Of a stretch of DNA of 64,000 nucleotides, positions 1 through 8,308 are shown in pieces. The translations under genes were made by a program, and so were the position numbers. The notes under the pieces are model-generated. The model was given only the letters and a program-made list of their open reading frames with translations, ran no database searches and had not been told where the DNA came from. The first letter of the stretch is position 1. Each line of letters opens with the position of its first letter. Source of the DNA: Bacillus nakamurai (GTDB lineage Bacteria; Bacillota; Bacilli; Bacillales; Bacillaceae); assembly GCF_001584325.1 (NCBI RefSeq), contig NZ_LSAZ01000045.1, positions 1-64,000 of the forward strand, written 5' to 3'.

Positions 1-22
1 TCTATGGGGTCAGTCCCGTTAG

Positions 23-49
23 AGCCGGGTTTTCTTTTGCCGCCCGGCT
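23..49. terminator. terminator-like hairpin at the window edge
   Basis: AGCCGGG (23-29) can pair with CCCGGCT (43-49) around a pyrimidine-rich loop. There is no clean U-run directly after it on either strand. It may end a gene lying left of the window or be part of a leader; only the pairing is seen. Confidence 0.3.
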
Positions 50-110
50 TTAGTTCGTATCTTTTTATTGCCGTTTTTGGTATGATAGAAGAAAAATCGG
101 AGTTTTGCAT

Positions 111-377
111 ATGTCAGTATTTATCCTTTTTTATCTGTGGATTGTGCCGATTGTCATTGGCATTTTCTGTTCTCTTATTGCATATCGGACAACGGGAAAG
201 AAACGGCTGATCCCCGGCTTTGTGATGATCGCTTTGAGCATCGTTTCCTTGATAACGGGGCTTACGCTCGGCGACGTGAACTATCACATTTTCATCGGCG
301 GCATGTTTTTATTCGGTACGTTATTGGTTGGCTCTGCTTTCCCGTTCTTCTTTGGTTCTTCGCGAAAACAAAAATAA
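111..377 (+). CDS. small hydrophobic membrane protein (88 aa), YdzK-like by position
   Basis: Short protein with three predicted membrane segments (about residues 3-24, 35-54 and 60-80) and a basic C-terminus ending SSRKQK. The ATG at 111 is chosen because GGAG (99-102) sits 8 nt upstream; an in-frame TTG at 105 is too close to that site. It converges on ydaP and both share one bidirectional terminator. B. subtilis carries a small membrane gene (ydzK) at this place, so orthology is suggested by position only. No domain was recognised and no function is proposed. Confidence 0.65.
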   Translation: MSVFILFYLWIVPIVIGIFCSLIAYRTTGKKRLIPGFVMIALSIVSLITGLTLGDVNYHIFIGGMFLFGTLLVGSAFPFFFGSSRKQK

Positions 378-401
378 ACAGGCTTTCACGCCTGTTTATT
401 T
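372..401. terminator. bidirectional rho-independent terminator
   Basis: A perfect 12-bp stem (372-383 with 390-401) closes the loop TTTCAC. It is followed by a T-run on the plus strand and preceded by an A-run, so it can stop both the small membrane gene and the minus-strand ydaP, whose last codons end just to the right. Confidence 0.85.
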
Positions 402-402
402 T

Positions 403-2160
403 TTATTTATACAATTTTATGAGAAACATATGTCTTTCTAAAACAGCCGTTTCAAGCTTTTCTTGAGTGACGGCATTTCGAGTTTTTGGTTTTCGAAGAA
501 ATTTTTCAGCATGTACTTGCTGAAGCCCTTCGCCTGGCCGTAAGTGATTTTTTCCCGGAAGCGGCGGCTCGTCGCCGATGACGGCATCGATGACGACCGG
601 TTCGTTTGAGTTGAGCGCTTCATGGAAGGCAGGAGCAAGCTCTTCATGTTTTGTCACTTTGATGCCTTTCGCCCCGCAGCTTTTTGCAAATGCGGCGTAG
701 TCCACGTTTTGCAATGTTGTGACGTAGTCGATGTTGCCTTTGACCTGCTGTTCATATTCAATCATGCCTAAATTTTCATTATTTAAGATGACGACTGTGA
801 TCGGCAGTTTATATTTAACGGCGGTCGGGAGGTCCTGCATGACCATTGAAAATCCGCCGTCTCCGCAAATGGCTATGGATTGCCGGTTCGGCTCGGCAAG
901 GCTTGCGGCAATGGCTCCCGGAAGACCGCAGCCCATCGTAGCCAGCCAGCTTGATACAATAAAGTCCTGCTTGGCCATTTTGAAATGGCGCGCCATCCAT
1001 ACAGTCACCGTTCCGACATCCACGGAAAGCACGGCATCTTCTGCCGCGGCATCTTGCAGACGGGCAATGACCTGCTGCGGCTTGAGCGGATGAGTCGCTT
1101 CCGTTTCGTCCTTTTCAATTTCCTTCCACCAATGCTGCATGTGCTCCGTGCAGGCGTTCAAAAATCTTCTGTCTTCTTTATATTCGATATACTTCGTCAG
1201 CTCTCTCAGGCCGAGAGCCGCATCGCTGACAATCCCCGCGTTGACGGGATAGCGTTTGCCGATTTTCGCCGGATCTGAATCAAGCTGAATCGCCGGCGTA
1301 TCTTCAGGCAGATAATCCCGGTACGGGAACGATGTCCCGAGCATAATCAGCAGATCGCATTCCTCCATGGCCTCATAGGCAGGTTTTGTGCCGATTTGTC
1401 CGAGATTCCCGAGAAAATGCGGATGGCTGTCAGGCACGACACCTTTTGCCGGAAGAGTAATGACGATCGGGGCCGCCGCTTTGCCGGCGAACGCAAGCAG
1501 CTCCTCTTTTGCTGATTTTAACCCTTGACCTGCGAGAATGACCGGTTTTTTTGCGTTGTTAATATATTGCGCGCAGGTAACAAGATGTTCTTTTTTAGGC
1601 TCGATGTCTGCTTTGAGATAAATAGGTGATGTGTACACCGGCTCCCGTTTGATTTTTTCCGCAAATAAATCATCCGATACGGTTAAGACGGCAACGCCTT
1701 TTTTGCTGTATGCCGTACGGATCGCCTGATTCAGAAGATCGGGCAGCGCTTCTGCCGTATGTACCTGCTGGTTAAATACCGCCACGTCCTCAAACATTTG
1801 CTCTAATTTGATCTCCTGAAAGCTGTCACGGCCGATTTCATTAGAAGCGACCTGTCCCGCAATCGCCAGGACCGGAACACCGTCCGCTTTGGCGTCATAT
1901 AATCCGTTCAGTAAATGAACGGCGCCAGGCCCCGCGATAGAAAGGCAGACACCGATATTTCCGGTCAGCTTCGCCTCAGCCGCTGCAGCCAGGGCAGCGA
2001 CTTCCTCATGCCGGGTTTGGATGAATGTCAGGTTGTTTCTTTCATGTCTCAGTTCTTCGATAAATTCATTAATGCTGTCTCCGGGAATGCCGTATATGTG
2101 ATCGACTCCCCATTGTTCAAGCAGCTCTGTCATTACGTGTCCTGCTGTTTTACTTGGCAT
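403..2160 (-). CDS. ydaP: pyruvate oxidase-type thiamine diphosphate enzyme YdaP
   Basis: A 585-aa ThDP enzyme of the pyruvate oxidase/acetolactate synthase family, expected to act on pyruvate in the cytoplasm with FAD. Three domains are visible: an N-terminal PYR domain with the activating Glu in TRHEEVAALA (near residue 52), a central domain with the LAGQGLKSA stretch, and a C-terminal PP domain with the ThDP motif beginning CGDGGFSM and ending ILNNENLGM. The start has AAAAGGAGG just upstream. The C-terminus runs about ten residues past the usual family end, into RHMFLIKLYK. A SigB-type promoter upstream fits a general stress gene. Family membership is clear; the exact reaction in vivo is inferred. 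Confidence 0.92.
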   Translation of the reverse strand: MPSKTAGHVMTELLEQWGVDHIYGIPGDSINEFIEELRHERNNLTFIQTRHEEVAALAAAAEAKLTGNIGVCLSIAGPGAVHLLNGLYDAKADGVPVLAIAGQVASNEIGRDSFQEIKLEQMFEDVAVFNQQVHTAEALPDLLNQAIRTAYSKKGVAVLTVSDDLFAEKIKREPVYTSPIYLKADIEPKKEHLVTCAQYINNAKKPVILAGQGLKSAKEELLAFAGKAAAPIVITLPAKGVVPDSHPHFLGNLGQIGTKPAYEAMEECDLLIMLGTSFPYRDYLPEDTPAIQLDSDPAKIGKRYPVNAGIVSDAALGLRELTKYIEYKEDRRFLNACTEHMQHWWKEIEKDETEATHPLKPQQVIARLQDAAAEDAVLSVDVGTVTVWMARHFKMAKQDFIVSSWLATMGCGLPGAIAASLAEPNRQSIAICGDGGFSMVMQDLPTAVKYKLPITVVILNNENLGMIEYEQQVKGNIDYVTTLQNVDYAAFAKSCGAKGIKVTKHEELAPAFHEALNSNEPVVIDAVIGDEPPLPGKNHLRPGEGLQQVHAEKFLRKPKTRNAVTQEKLETAVLERHMFLIKLYK

Positions 2161-2185
2161 ACTGCATCCTCCTTTTACCTGTATA

Positions 2186-2211
2186 ATGCCCTTTCTGAAA
2201 CAGGTTGAAAC
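2186..2211 (-). promoter_or_regulatory. SigB-type promoter of ydaP
   Basis: On the minus strand GTTTCA (2211-2206), a 14-nt spacer and GGGCAT (2191-2186) match the general-stress consensus GTTTAA-N12-15-GGGTAT at 10 of 12 positions. It lies about 26 nt upstream of the ydaP start. SigB control of ydaP is known in B. subtilis. Confidence 0.65.
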
Positions 2212-2218
2212 ACGAGAG

Positions 2219-2695
2219 CTATATGCCTGACTTTTTTCTCAGCAGATCAAGTATGGATAACAGATTTCGGTCTTTAAGCGTTACCTTGATATCCGCCGCT
2301 CCATTAAGCCCGTCTTTCACTTGCCGTTTTCTGTTAGGCACCATGAACAGCGGCAGCCGGTTTGGGCGGAACCAGCGTAAATCGGCGGCTTCCGGCCCGT
2401 TCATCAGCGGGGTTCCGATGAATACGTGCTGTATATCATGAAATGCCGGTCTTTCATACTCACCGGCTTTCCGCAGGATGGCAATGGTATATCCGGTTTC
2501 TTCATAGGCCTCCCTGACGGCGGCGGTTTCGGGTGTTTCTCCTTCTGTAATCCCTCCGCCAGGCAGATCCCATAAAGGCAGGTCTTTCCGTTTCACGAGC
2601 AATATGTCCCGCCCGTCATTTTTACAAAAAAAGACCGCGGCACTCGGCCGGCGGTCTCTTTTTTTATTTCTTAAAATGATACGGCAGGGTGGCAA
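2219..2695 (-). CDS. mutT: MutT/Nudix hydrolase
   Basis: Nudix-fold pyrophosphohydrolase of about 158 aa. The full Nudix box is present (GGGITEGETPET, then REAYEETG). Such enzymes hydrolyse nucleoside diphosphates linked to another group, classically oxidised dGTP; the substrate here is unproven. The start is uncertain. No ATG lies near the conserved RRPSAAVFF stretch; a TTG at 2695 with AAAAAGG nine bases upstream is the best choice and overlaps the end of kimA by 32 nt. Codons for the first conserved residues lie inside a strong terminator hairpin. The gene follows kimA on the same strand, as in B. subtilis. Confidence 0.8.
   Translation of the reverse strand: MPPCRIILRNKKRDRRPSAAVFFCKNDGRDILLVKRKDLPLWDLPGGGITEGETPETAAVREAYEETGYTIAILRKAGEYERPAFHDIQHVFIGTPLMNGPEAADLRWFRPNRLPLFMVPNRKRQVKDGLNGAADIKVTLKDRNLLSILDLLRKKSGI
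2626..2663 (-). terminator. terminator-like hairpin inside the start of mutT
   Basis: GACCGC pairs with GCGGTC (2633-2656), extended by a bulged GGC/GCC, and seven U residues follow on the minus strand (2632-2626). It sits directly after the kimA stop codon and within mutT. It probably ends most kimA transcripts; T residues on the other side make it a possible plus-strand stop too. Confidence 0.65.
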
Positions 2696-4484
2696 CGATA
2701 ATGTCCTTTTTCCAGAACAGCCGGACGCGTAGCAAAAAGGCTGATTGGTTATGAAGGATGGTCTGCCAGCGTTTTTTCGTAATGAATTGCGGAAACAGCA
2801 CCATGACGGAAAACTGCTCCTTCCTCGCTTTCGCTTCCACTGTTTCCAGAAATTTATCAAACGGATGGATGAGGCTGCGGTATGAGGAATGAAGCGTCAC
2901 GAGACGGACGCCGTTATCAAGCTCCTCCCAGCGCTTTTCCACTTTCTTTTCATTTTCTTTGTCAAAGGACACATGAACGGCAATGACCTGATCTGATAAT
3001 GATTTTGCGTATTGAATCGATTTCTGGACGACGGTGGTGACCCCGGCAACAGGCACAATGACGACAGTTCCTTTAATATCTTCGGGCGTTGTATCGACGA
3101 CCCGAAGCTGTTCGCCGACAGCGGTATAATGGTTTTTAATCACAAAAAACAGCATGACGACAGCCGGCATAAATATAAGCACGGGCCAGACAAGATTAAA
3201 TTTGGTCGCAAATAAAATGCACAGCACCATAAATGAAATCGCGGCGCCGCATGAGTTGATCAACATTTTTCCGGCCCAGCCTTTTGGCTTTTGTTTGATC
3301 CATTTAATGCACATTCCCGTCTGTGACAGCGTAAACGGAATGAACACGCCGACGGCATACAGCGGAATTAAATGCTCCGTGCGGCCGCCGAATAACAGAA
3401 TAAGCAAAATGGACGCGACACCGAGAAAGATAATACCATTTGAAAAGCCTAAACGGTCGCCGCGCACCGTGAACATTCTCGGCATATATTGGTCTCTCGC
3501 TAAATTAAAAGCAAGCTGCGGAAAAGCGGAAAAGCCCGTATTTGCCGCAAGCACGAGGATCAGGGACGTAGCGCCTTGAATAATAAAATAAATCGTATGA
3601 CGGCCAAACGTTTCCGCAGCGATTTGGGAAATGACCGTTTCGTTCGGCTTCGGCCCCGTGCCGTAGCCGAACGCCAGTACCGTAATCCCCGTAAATAAAA
3701 CGGCCAAAAGGATGCCCATCATTGCTAACGTGCGGGCCGCGTTCTTTGCCGGAGGATTTTTGAAAGCCGGAATCGCATTAGAAATGGCTTCAACCCCGGT
3801 AAGCGCCGAACAGCCTGATGAAAAGGCTTTGAGCAGTAAAAACAGCGTGATTCCCGCTACGGGTGTGCCGATCGGCGTATGGTCTGCCGGATGAATCTGG
3901 CCCGTTGCCAGCTTAAACAGCCCGGCGCCGATCAGCAGGATGAGCGCCGCCACAAATAAGTAAACGGGATAAGCCAAAATGGACGCCGATTCTGACAGCC
4001 CTCTCAAGTTTAAAATCATGATCAGAACGACCAGGATGACGGCAATGAGCAGATGGTACGGATGCAAAGCCGGAAACGCTGAAGTGATCGCGTCAGTCCC
4101 GGCGGAAATACTCACCGCCACTGTTAAAATATAATCAACAAGCAATGATCCGCCCGCAATCAGCCCCGGTTTTTCGCCGAGATTTTCTTTTGATACGATA
4201 TATGCTCCTCCGCCTTGCGGATAAGCGTAAATGATTTGTCTGTATGACAGGATCAAAGCTAGCAGCAAAATGAGAACCCCTGCGGCAATCGGAATAGAAT
4301 ACCAAAACGCGGCCGTGCTTACCGTGGCCAAGATGATAAGAATCTGTTCTGTTCCGTATGCAACAGATGACAGCGCGTCTGATGAGAGCATCGCCAGCGC
4401 CTTCAGTTTCGTCAGCTTCTGCTCTCCCGCTGCCTGTGATTTTAATGGTTTCCCAATCAAAAATCTTTTGATTGAATGGTACAT
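2664..4484 (-). CDS. kimA: high-affinity potassium importer KimA (YdaO)
   Basis: APC-superfamily K+/H+ symporter of 606 aa acting in the cytoplasmic membrane. About twelve hydrophobic segments fill residues 20-460. Recognisable stretches are SSDALSSVAYGTEQ near the N-terminus, YPQGGGAYIVSKENLG, and GCSALTGVEAISNAIPAF. A soluble C-terminal domain (about 470-606) begins at KGTVVIVPVAG and resembles universal-stress folds. The ATG at 4484 matches the known N-terminus MYHSIKRFL; GGGG lies 10 nt upstream. Potassium uptake by KimA is established in B. subtilis. A c-di-AMP riboswitch upstream is expected to switch the gene off when c-di-AMP, and therefore potassium, is high. Confidence 0.95.
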   Translation of the reverse strand: MYHSIKRFLIGKPLKSQAAGEQKLTKLKALAMLSSDALSSVAYGTEQILIILATVSTAAFWYSIPIAAGVLILLLALILSYRQIIYAYPQGGGAYIVSKENLGEKPGLIAGGSLLVDYILTVAVSISAGTDAITSAFPALHPYHLLIAVILVVLIMILNLRGLSESASILAYPVYLFVAALILLIGAGLFKLATGQIHPADHTPIGTPVAGITLFLLLKAFSSGCSALTGVEAISNAIPAFKNPPAKNAARTLAMMGILLAVLFTGITVLAFGYGTGPKPNETVISQIAAETFGRHTIYFIIQGATSLILVLAANTGFSAFPQLAFNLARDQYMPRMFTVRGDRLGFSNGIIFLGVASILLILLFGGRTEHLIPLYAVGVFIPFTLSQTGMCIKWIKQKPKGWAGKMLINSCGAAISFMVLCILFATKFNLVWPVLIFMPAVVMLFFVIKNHYTAVGEQLRVVDTTPEDIKGTVVIVPVAGVTTVVQKSIQYAKSLSDQVIAVHVSFDKENEKKVEKRWEELDNGVRLVTLHSSYRSLIHPFDKFLETVEAKARKEQFSVMVLFPQFITKKRWQTILHNQSAFLLRVRLFWKKDIIVATLPYHFKK

Positions 4485-4582
4485 TTCTTGTCTTCCCCTT
4501 TTTTTCATTTTCCGTTTGATTTCAAATCCCTTACTGCTATCATGTCTCCTTATGCTGATTACATGCTAAATTTCAGCACAGC

Positions 4583-4782
4583 AAAAAAACACAGAGGCAA
4601 ACGGATGCCCCTGCGCCCTAAACGTGCACAGGTTTCATTCATCTCCTCTCATAAACGCTTACGAGGTTAGCTGACGGATTCGGGCTGATGAGAGTTGGCC
4701 CTACCTACAAAGGATTCACCCCAAGCGGCTTGATGCGCCGCAAAAATTGGTTCCCCCGCTCTGATTTCAGATTAAGCGATAT
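4583..4782 (-). promoter_or_regulatory. c-di-AMP riboswitch (ydaO-yuaA type) with terminator, upstream of kimA
   Basis: Read on the minus strand, the leader carries the ydaO-motif blocks in order: CGCTTAATCTGA, then GCGGGGGAACC, GGGGTGAATCC, AGGTAGGGC, and a closing CTCGTAAGCG segment. The expression platform is a terminator: a 9-bp stem (4614-4606 with 4599-4591) followed by seven U residues (4589-4583). A -10 TATAAT sits at 4790-4785. By established knowledge, ligand-bound RNA favours termination and turns kimA off. Confidence 0.92.
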
Positions 4783-4887
4783 AGATTATAAAAGAGATCA
4801 TACTCCCGTATCACCGGGTTGTAAAGAGGCTTTTATGCCGATTTAAAAATAAAAAAACTCCCGCCAAAAATGGAAATAAAAATACAA

Positions 4888-4917
4888 ATAAAAGAGGCTG
4901 TCATCAGCCTCTTTTAT
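4888..4917. terminator. terminator of the ydaJKLMN operon
   Basis: AAAAGAGGCTG pairs with CAGCCTCTTTT across a short TCAT loop just after the ydaN stop, with A/T runs on both sides. Confidence 0.8.
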
Positions 4918-4922
4918 AGCAG

Positions 4923-7049
4923 TTAATCTTCATTTTTTTCACTATCTGTTTTTCTCTTTTTCCTTCTTGCCGTATACCAGATCAATACAGCCGCAATGAT
5001 GATAAGCGCGGCAAAAAGGACAATATACATGACGTTCACGTTTGAAGCCGTACTGCTGGCATCAGCTGATTGGCTGCTGCTGTCAGACTTAATCTGCTGA
5101 TGGTTCGAAAACAGCTGATGGCTGCTCGTTTCGTTAATAACCGTCGCGGCTTCACTCCTGCTTTCTAAAAAGCTGATCAGTTCTTTTGTGACGGACGTGC
5201 CGCTGCCTGATAAAGGAGCGAAAACTGCGATACTGTAATCTGCGTCCCACGGCGATTTTTGTGTGAATGCGATTTGTTTTGTCGTTTCGTTCAGCATCTG
5301 GAATTCCGATACATTGTACGTCCTGTTTCGATCTGACGGCACGATAAGTTCAGATGCTTTTGCCTTCAGCAGCGGAAATTGCTGTAAACCGCCGATAAAC
5401 AGGACATTGCGCCCCTTGGCGTCCGCTTCCTTCATCTCTGATGCTGTCTTCACGGTAAATGACTGCTGAGCGCTGTTTCCGAATGAATCAGTCAATAGAG
5501 AGAGCTCTTCAAGCTTCTGCATGCTCACGCTGTCCGGGATGGCGATGACCGTTTTTTCCTTTTGGTTACCTGCAAACGGAAGCGGCCAATGCTCAAAATC
5601 CGCTTTCTGCGCTGTATCGCTTACAGGATAAGACAGCGTGCTGCTTTTATCAATATAGACCCATTTATTTTCATCATGGTCAATACACGGATTATTGTCT
5701 TTGAAGCCGGATGTGACAAACTGTAAATCAATGTACCTGCTGCTTTGCAATAGCTTCGGATCTACCGGAAGTGAGACGTGATAAAAGCCGTCTTTATCCT
5801 TATTTCCGAGGTCAAGAAGACGGACCGCATTCGGCTGCCCGTTAATCATGACGTTGAGCTCGGCCTTTTCTGAGCCGGAATCATCCACCTTCGTTTGAAT
5901 GGCTTCTGACGTCTTCAGTTTCAGAGACAATTTTGCCTTCCCGTCTTTATCAACAACCGCCAGCGCAGGGTAAAAGAAGTGCTCTGACGACGTTTTGTTT
6001 GAACCGACGGTTACATCGCCCGCCCCAAAGTCTTCTAATGTCAATTGATTGCTCGCCTTCTCAGCAGCCGGCTGAAACCGGTCAATCATCAATGTGTCTC
6101 CGCTCAGCTGGCCTGTATACGCTTTGTCTGTGATGACGCTGATCTTATCTGCCAGCGTTTCATCCGATTTTGCGGTGACAAAAAGGACGGGCTGGCGCTT
6201 ATCCTTAGCGGTCAGCACCCGTTCAGCGAGAAGGAGCTTGTTTTCTTCAGCTTCGATGTTTCCTTGTTTGAAAAGCTCTTTTATGCTGCCTCTCCAATGA
6301 TTGTCGGCGCCGATCACAATCGAAGGGTTATCGATTTTCGCGGCGTCGGATTCTTTTACATATGACACCTTCAGCTTGCTGTCAGCCGTTTTCAAAAAGC
6401 CTTCTGTTTTTACTGCGGCTTCAATCTCTGCTGAGCTCGGTTTGTCTGGAATGATAATGTCAGTCTCTTCACCCGTATTGCCTGATTGAGCAAACGGATA
6501 CGGAAAATGACTGAGATCCGCTCCCTTTGACTTGCTTGTTTCAGAAAGCAGCAGCCGGCTGTCCGGATAAATTTTAATCCAGTTTCCGGACGTATCCTGT
6601 CTGACGCAGACTCCCTCTTTTAACACGCCGTAGAAGTTCAATGAGACATTGTGATAGCCCTGGGCGGATTGGCTTTTGCTGAGATTGAGCTTCACTGCCT
6701 TCCGCTTGGCGTCACCGTCAAGCTTTATGGATTTGACAGGTTCATGATCTATAGCAATGGTTAAAGAAGATGGAGAAATTAATAAGTTTGACGCCTCGTA
6801 ATCAATCACCAGTGACTGAGTGGCATCGGAAGCGCCTGCCGGAATCTGATAGGTCAGCTGCGAGCTGTCTTTAGCTCCGTACAGCGTGATCAGATCACTC
6901 GTCAGCGCCTGCTGCTTATCTTTAGCGCTGATGCTTTTTCCGAGAAAGGAACCGTCCGTTTTCAGCTCTTGTGCTGCGGCCGGCTCCCCGTTCAGCGCCA
7001 GCAGCAAAAGGCATGTTATCAATATGATCGCTTTTTTCAAAAAGGTCAC
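4923..7049 (-). CDS. ydaN: BcsB-like cellulose synthase accessory protein YdaN
   Basis: A 708-aa exported, membrane-anchored protein of the bacterial cellulose synthase regulator (BcsB) family. A signal peptide covers residues 1-26 (AILITCLLLLALN, cleavage after PAAA). The long extracytoplasmic part holds two repeats of the jelly-roll plus flavodoxin-like unit, each with a WVYIDKSS or WIKIYPDS strand. One membrane helix (about 668-692) precedes the basic tail ARRKKRK. It is the last gene of ydaJKLMN and overlaps ydaM by 4 nt, so it is probably the partner of the YdaM glycosyltransferase in making and moving a secreted polysaccharide. The polymer is not known from sequence. Confidence 0.88.
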   Translation of the reverse strand: MTFLKKAIILITCLLLLALNGEPAAAQELKTDGSFLGKSISAKDKQQALTSDLITLYGAKDSSQLTYQIPAGASDATQSLVIDYEASNLLISPSSLTIAIDHEPVKSIKLDGDAKRKAVKLNLSKSQSAQGYHNVSLNFYGVLKEGVCVRQDTSGNWIKIYPDSRLLLSETSKSKGADLSHFPYPFAQSGNTGEETDIIIPDKPSSAEIEAAVKTEGFLKTADSKLKVSYVKESDAAKIDNPSIVIGADNHWRGSIKELFKQGNIEAEENKLLLAERVLTAKDKRQPVLFVTAKSDETLADKISVITDKAYTGQLSGDTLMIDRFQPAAEKASNQLTLEDFGAGDVTVGSNKTSSEHFFYPALAVVDKDGKAKLSLKLKTSEAIQTKVDDSGSEKAELNVMINGQPNAVRLLDLGNKDKDGFYHVSLPVDPKLLQSSRYIDLQFVTSGFKDNNPCIDHDENKWVYIDKSSTLSYPVSDTAQKADFEHWPLPFAGNQKEKTVIAIPDSVSMQKLEELSLLTDSFGNSAQQSFTVKTASEMKEADAKGRNVLFIGGLQQFPLLKAKASELIVPSDRNRTYNVSEFQMLNETTKQIAFTQKSPWDADYSIAVFAPLSGSGTSVTKELISFLESRSEAATVINETSSHQLFSNHQQIKSDSSSQSADASSTASNVNVMYIVLFAALIIIAAVLIWYTARRKKRKTDSEKNED

Positions 7050-8308
7050 CCGCTTTTATTTTGATTGTATCGCTCCGTTTTGTACCACTTGACTTCCTGC
7101 TTGAATAACCGGTGCTTGATCTCTGTGAACAACGAGTAGATGACGAGCACGATCCAAGCCTGAGAGTAAGTAAAGTACATCAGAAACACGATAAAGAAGT
7201 TTTGTTTGTTCATTTCTGTTTTTTCGATGCTTAATGTGATCATGACCTCGGTCATAAACAGGAAAAAGGCCAATATCCACAAAATCATCGCCAAAAATCC
7301 GACTGACAGATGCAGATCATAAAAAAGATTGATGACAAAGATCGTGTTTGACATTATGACGCCGAAGAAAAACAGAAAGTACGTAAAAAAGAAATAAAAT
7401 AAATCAAAGATAATCCGTTTGCGTTTCAGCTTAAAAAATTGGGATAAAAACTTGAGGACGACGTATTGGTTGCCGCGCGCCCACCTTGTCCGCTGGCGCC
7501 ACCAGACCTTCCACGTCTCAGGCTCCTGCTCCCACGTCACCGCCGCCGGGAAAAAGCGGATATGATAGCCGAGATTATAGACGCGGATGGTCAGCTCGGT
7601 ATCCTCCGCCAGCGCCTTCTCATCCCAGCCGCCGAGCTGTTCAATAATGCTTCTGCGAATGGCGAAGTTTGTTCCCGGGATGGTGGCAATTTTGAACCAC
7701 TTCCACCTGCCGCCCTGCGCCATCCATTGAAAACAGATCGTTTCAATGTTGATAAATTTCGTCAGCAGCGTTTTTGCCGCGTTGATGACACGGAATTTCC
7801 CGACGACGGCCCCCGCCTTCTCGTCATTCATCAGACCGAGAACCAAGTAATAGACCGCCATTTTTTCAGGGGTATTGTCCGCATCATACACACAGATGAC
7901 GTCGCCATTCGCTTCGGCAAAACCTGAATTCAGCGCCGAGGATTTGCCTTTTCCGGCGTGCGGCGGCTTTGTGATGACCATTTTAATGAAGTCATATTGC
8001 CTGGAAAATTCGCTGACAATCTCCCCTGTCCGGTCGGATGAGTTATCATTGACGACGATAATTTCCAGCCGGTCTTTCGGATAATACAGATTCACCATCG
8101 CCTTCAGCGTCTGCCTGATGACGACCTCCTCATTATGCGCCGGAATAAGAACGCTGACCTTCGGAAGCTCCCCCATATTCCCGCGCCATGCCGGAATGTT
8201 CCGCTCGAAGGTCATATAATGCCTGAAACCGCCCTGCATCAGAAACATGTGATAGAGAAGCATCACCCATATTAGGCTTAGTGAGATAAAAAACAGAATG
8301 TTACTCAA
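7046..8308 (-). CDS. ydaM: family 2 glycosyltransferase YdaM (polysaccharide synthase)
   Basis: Processive GT2 membrane glycosyltransferase of 420 aa, related to cellulose and poly-N-acetylglucosamine synthases. It has one N-terminal membrane helix, a cytosolic GT-A domain with VLIPAHNEE, the DxD motif in YDADNTPE, the catalytic Asp in LAEDTELT, and the acceptor-site motif in WWRQRTRW, then four C-terminal membrane helices (about 300-410). The start overlaps ydaL by 8 nt and the end overlaps ydaN by 4 nt, showing tight operon coupling. In B. subtilis this operon makes a c-di-GMP-responsive exopolysaccharide. The sugar donor cannot be read from the sequence. Confidence 0.92.
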   Translation of the reverse strand: MSNILFFISLSLIWVMLLYHMFLMQGGFRHYMTFERNIPAWRGNMGELPKVSVLIPAHNEEVVIRQTLKAMVNLYYPKDRLEIIVVNDNSSDRTGEIVSEFSRQYDFIKMVITKPPHAGKGKSSALNSGFAEANGDVICVYDADNTPEKMAVYYLVLGLMNDEKAGAVVGKFRVINAAKTLLTKFINIETICFQWMAQGGRWKWFKIATIPGTNFAIRRSIIEQLGGWDEKALAEDTELTIRVYNLGYHIRFFPAAVTWEQEPETWKVWWRQRTRWARGNQYVVLKFLSQFFKLKRKRIIFDLFYFFFTYFLFFFGVIMSNTIFVINLFYDLHLSVGFLAMILWILAFFLFMTEVMITLSIEKTEMNKQNFFIVFLMYFTYSQAWIVLVIYSLFTEIKHRLFKQEVKWYKTERYNQNKSG

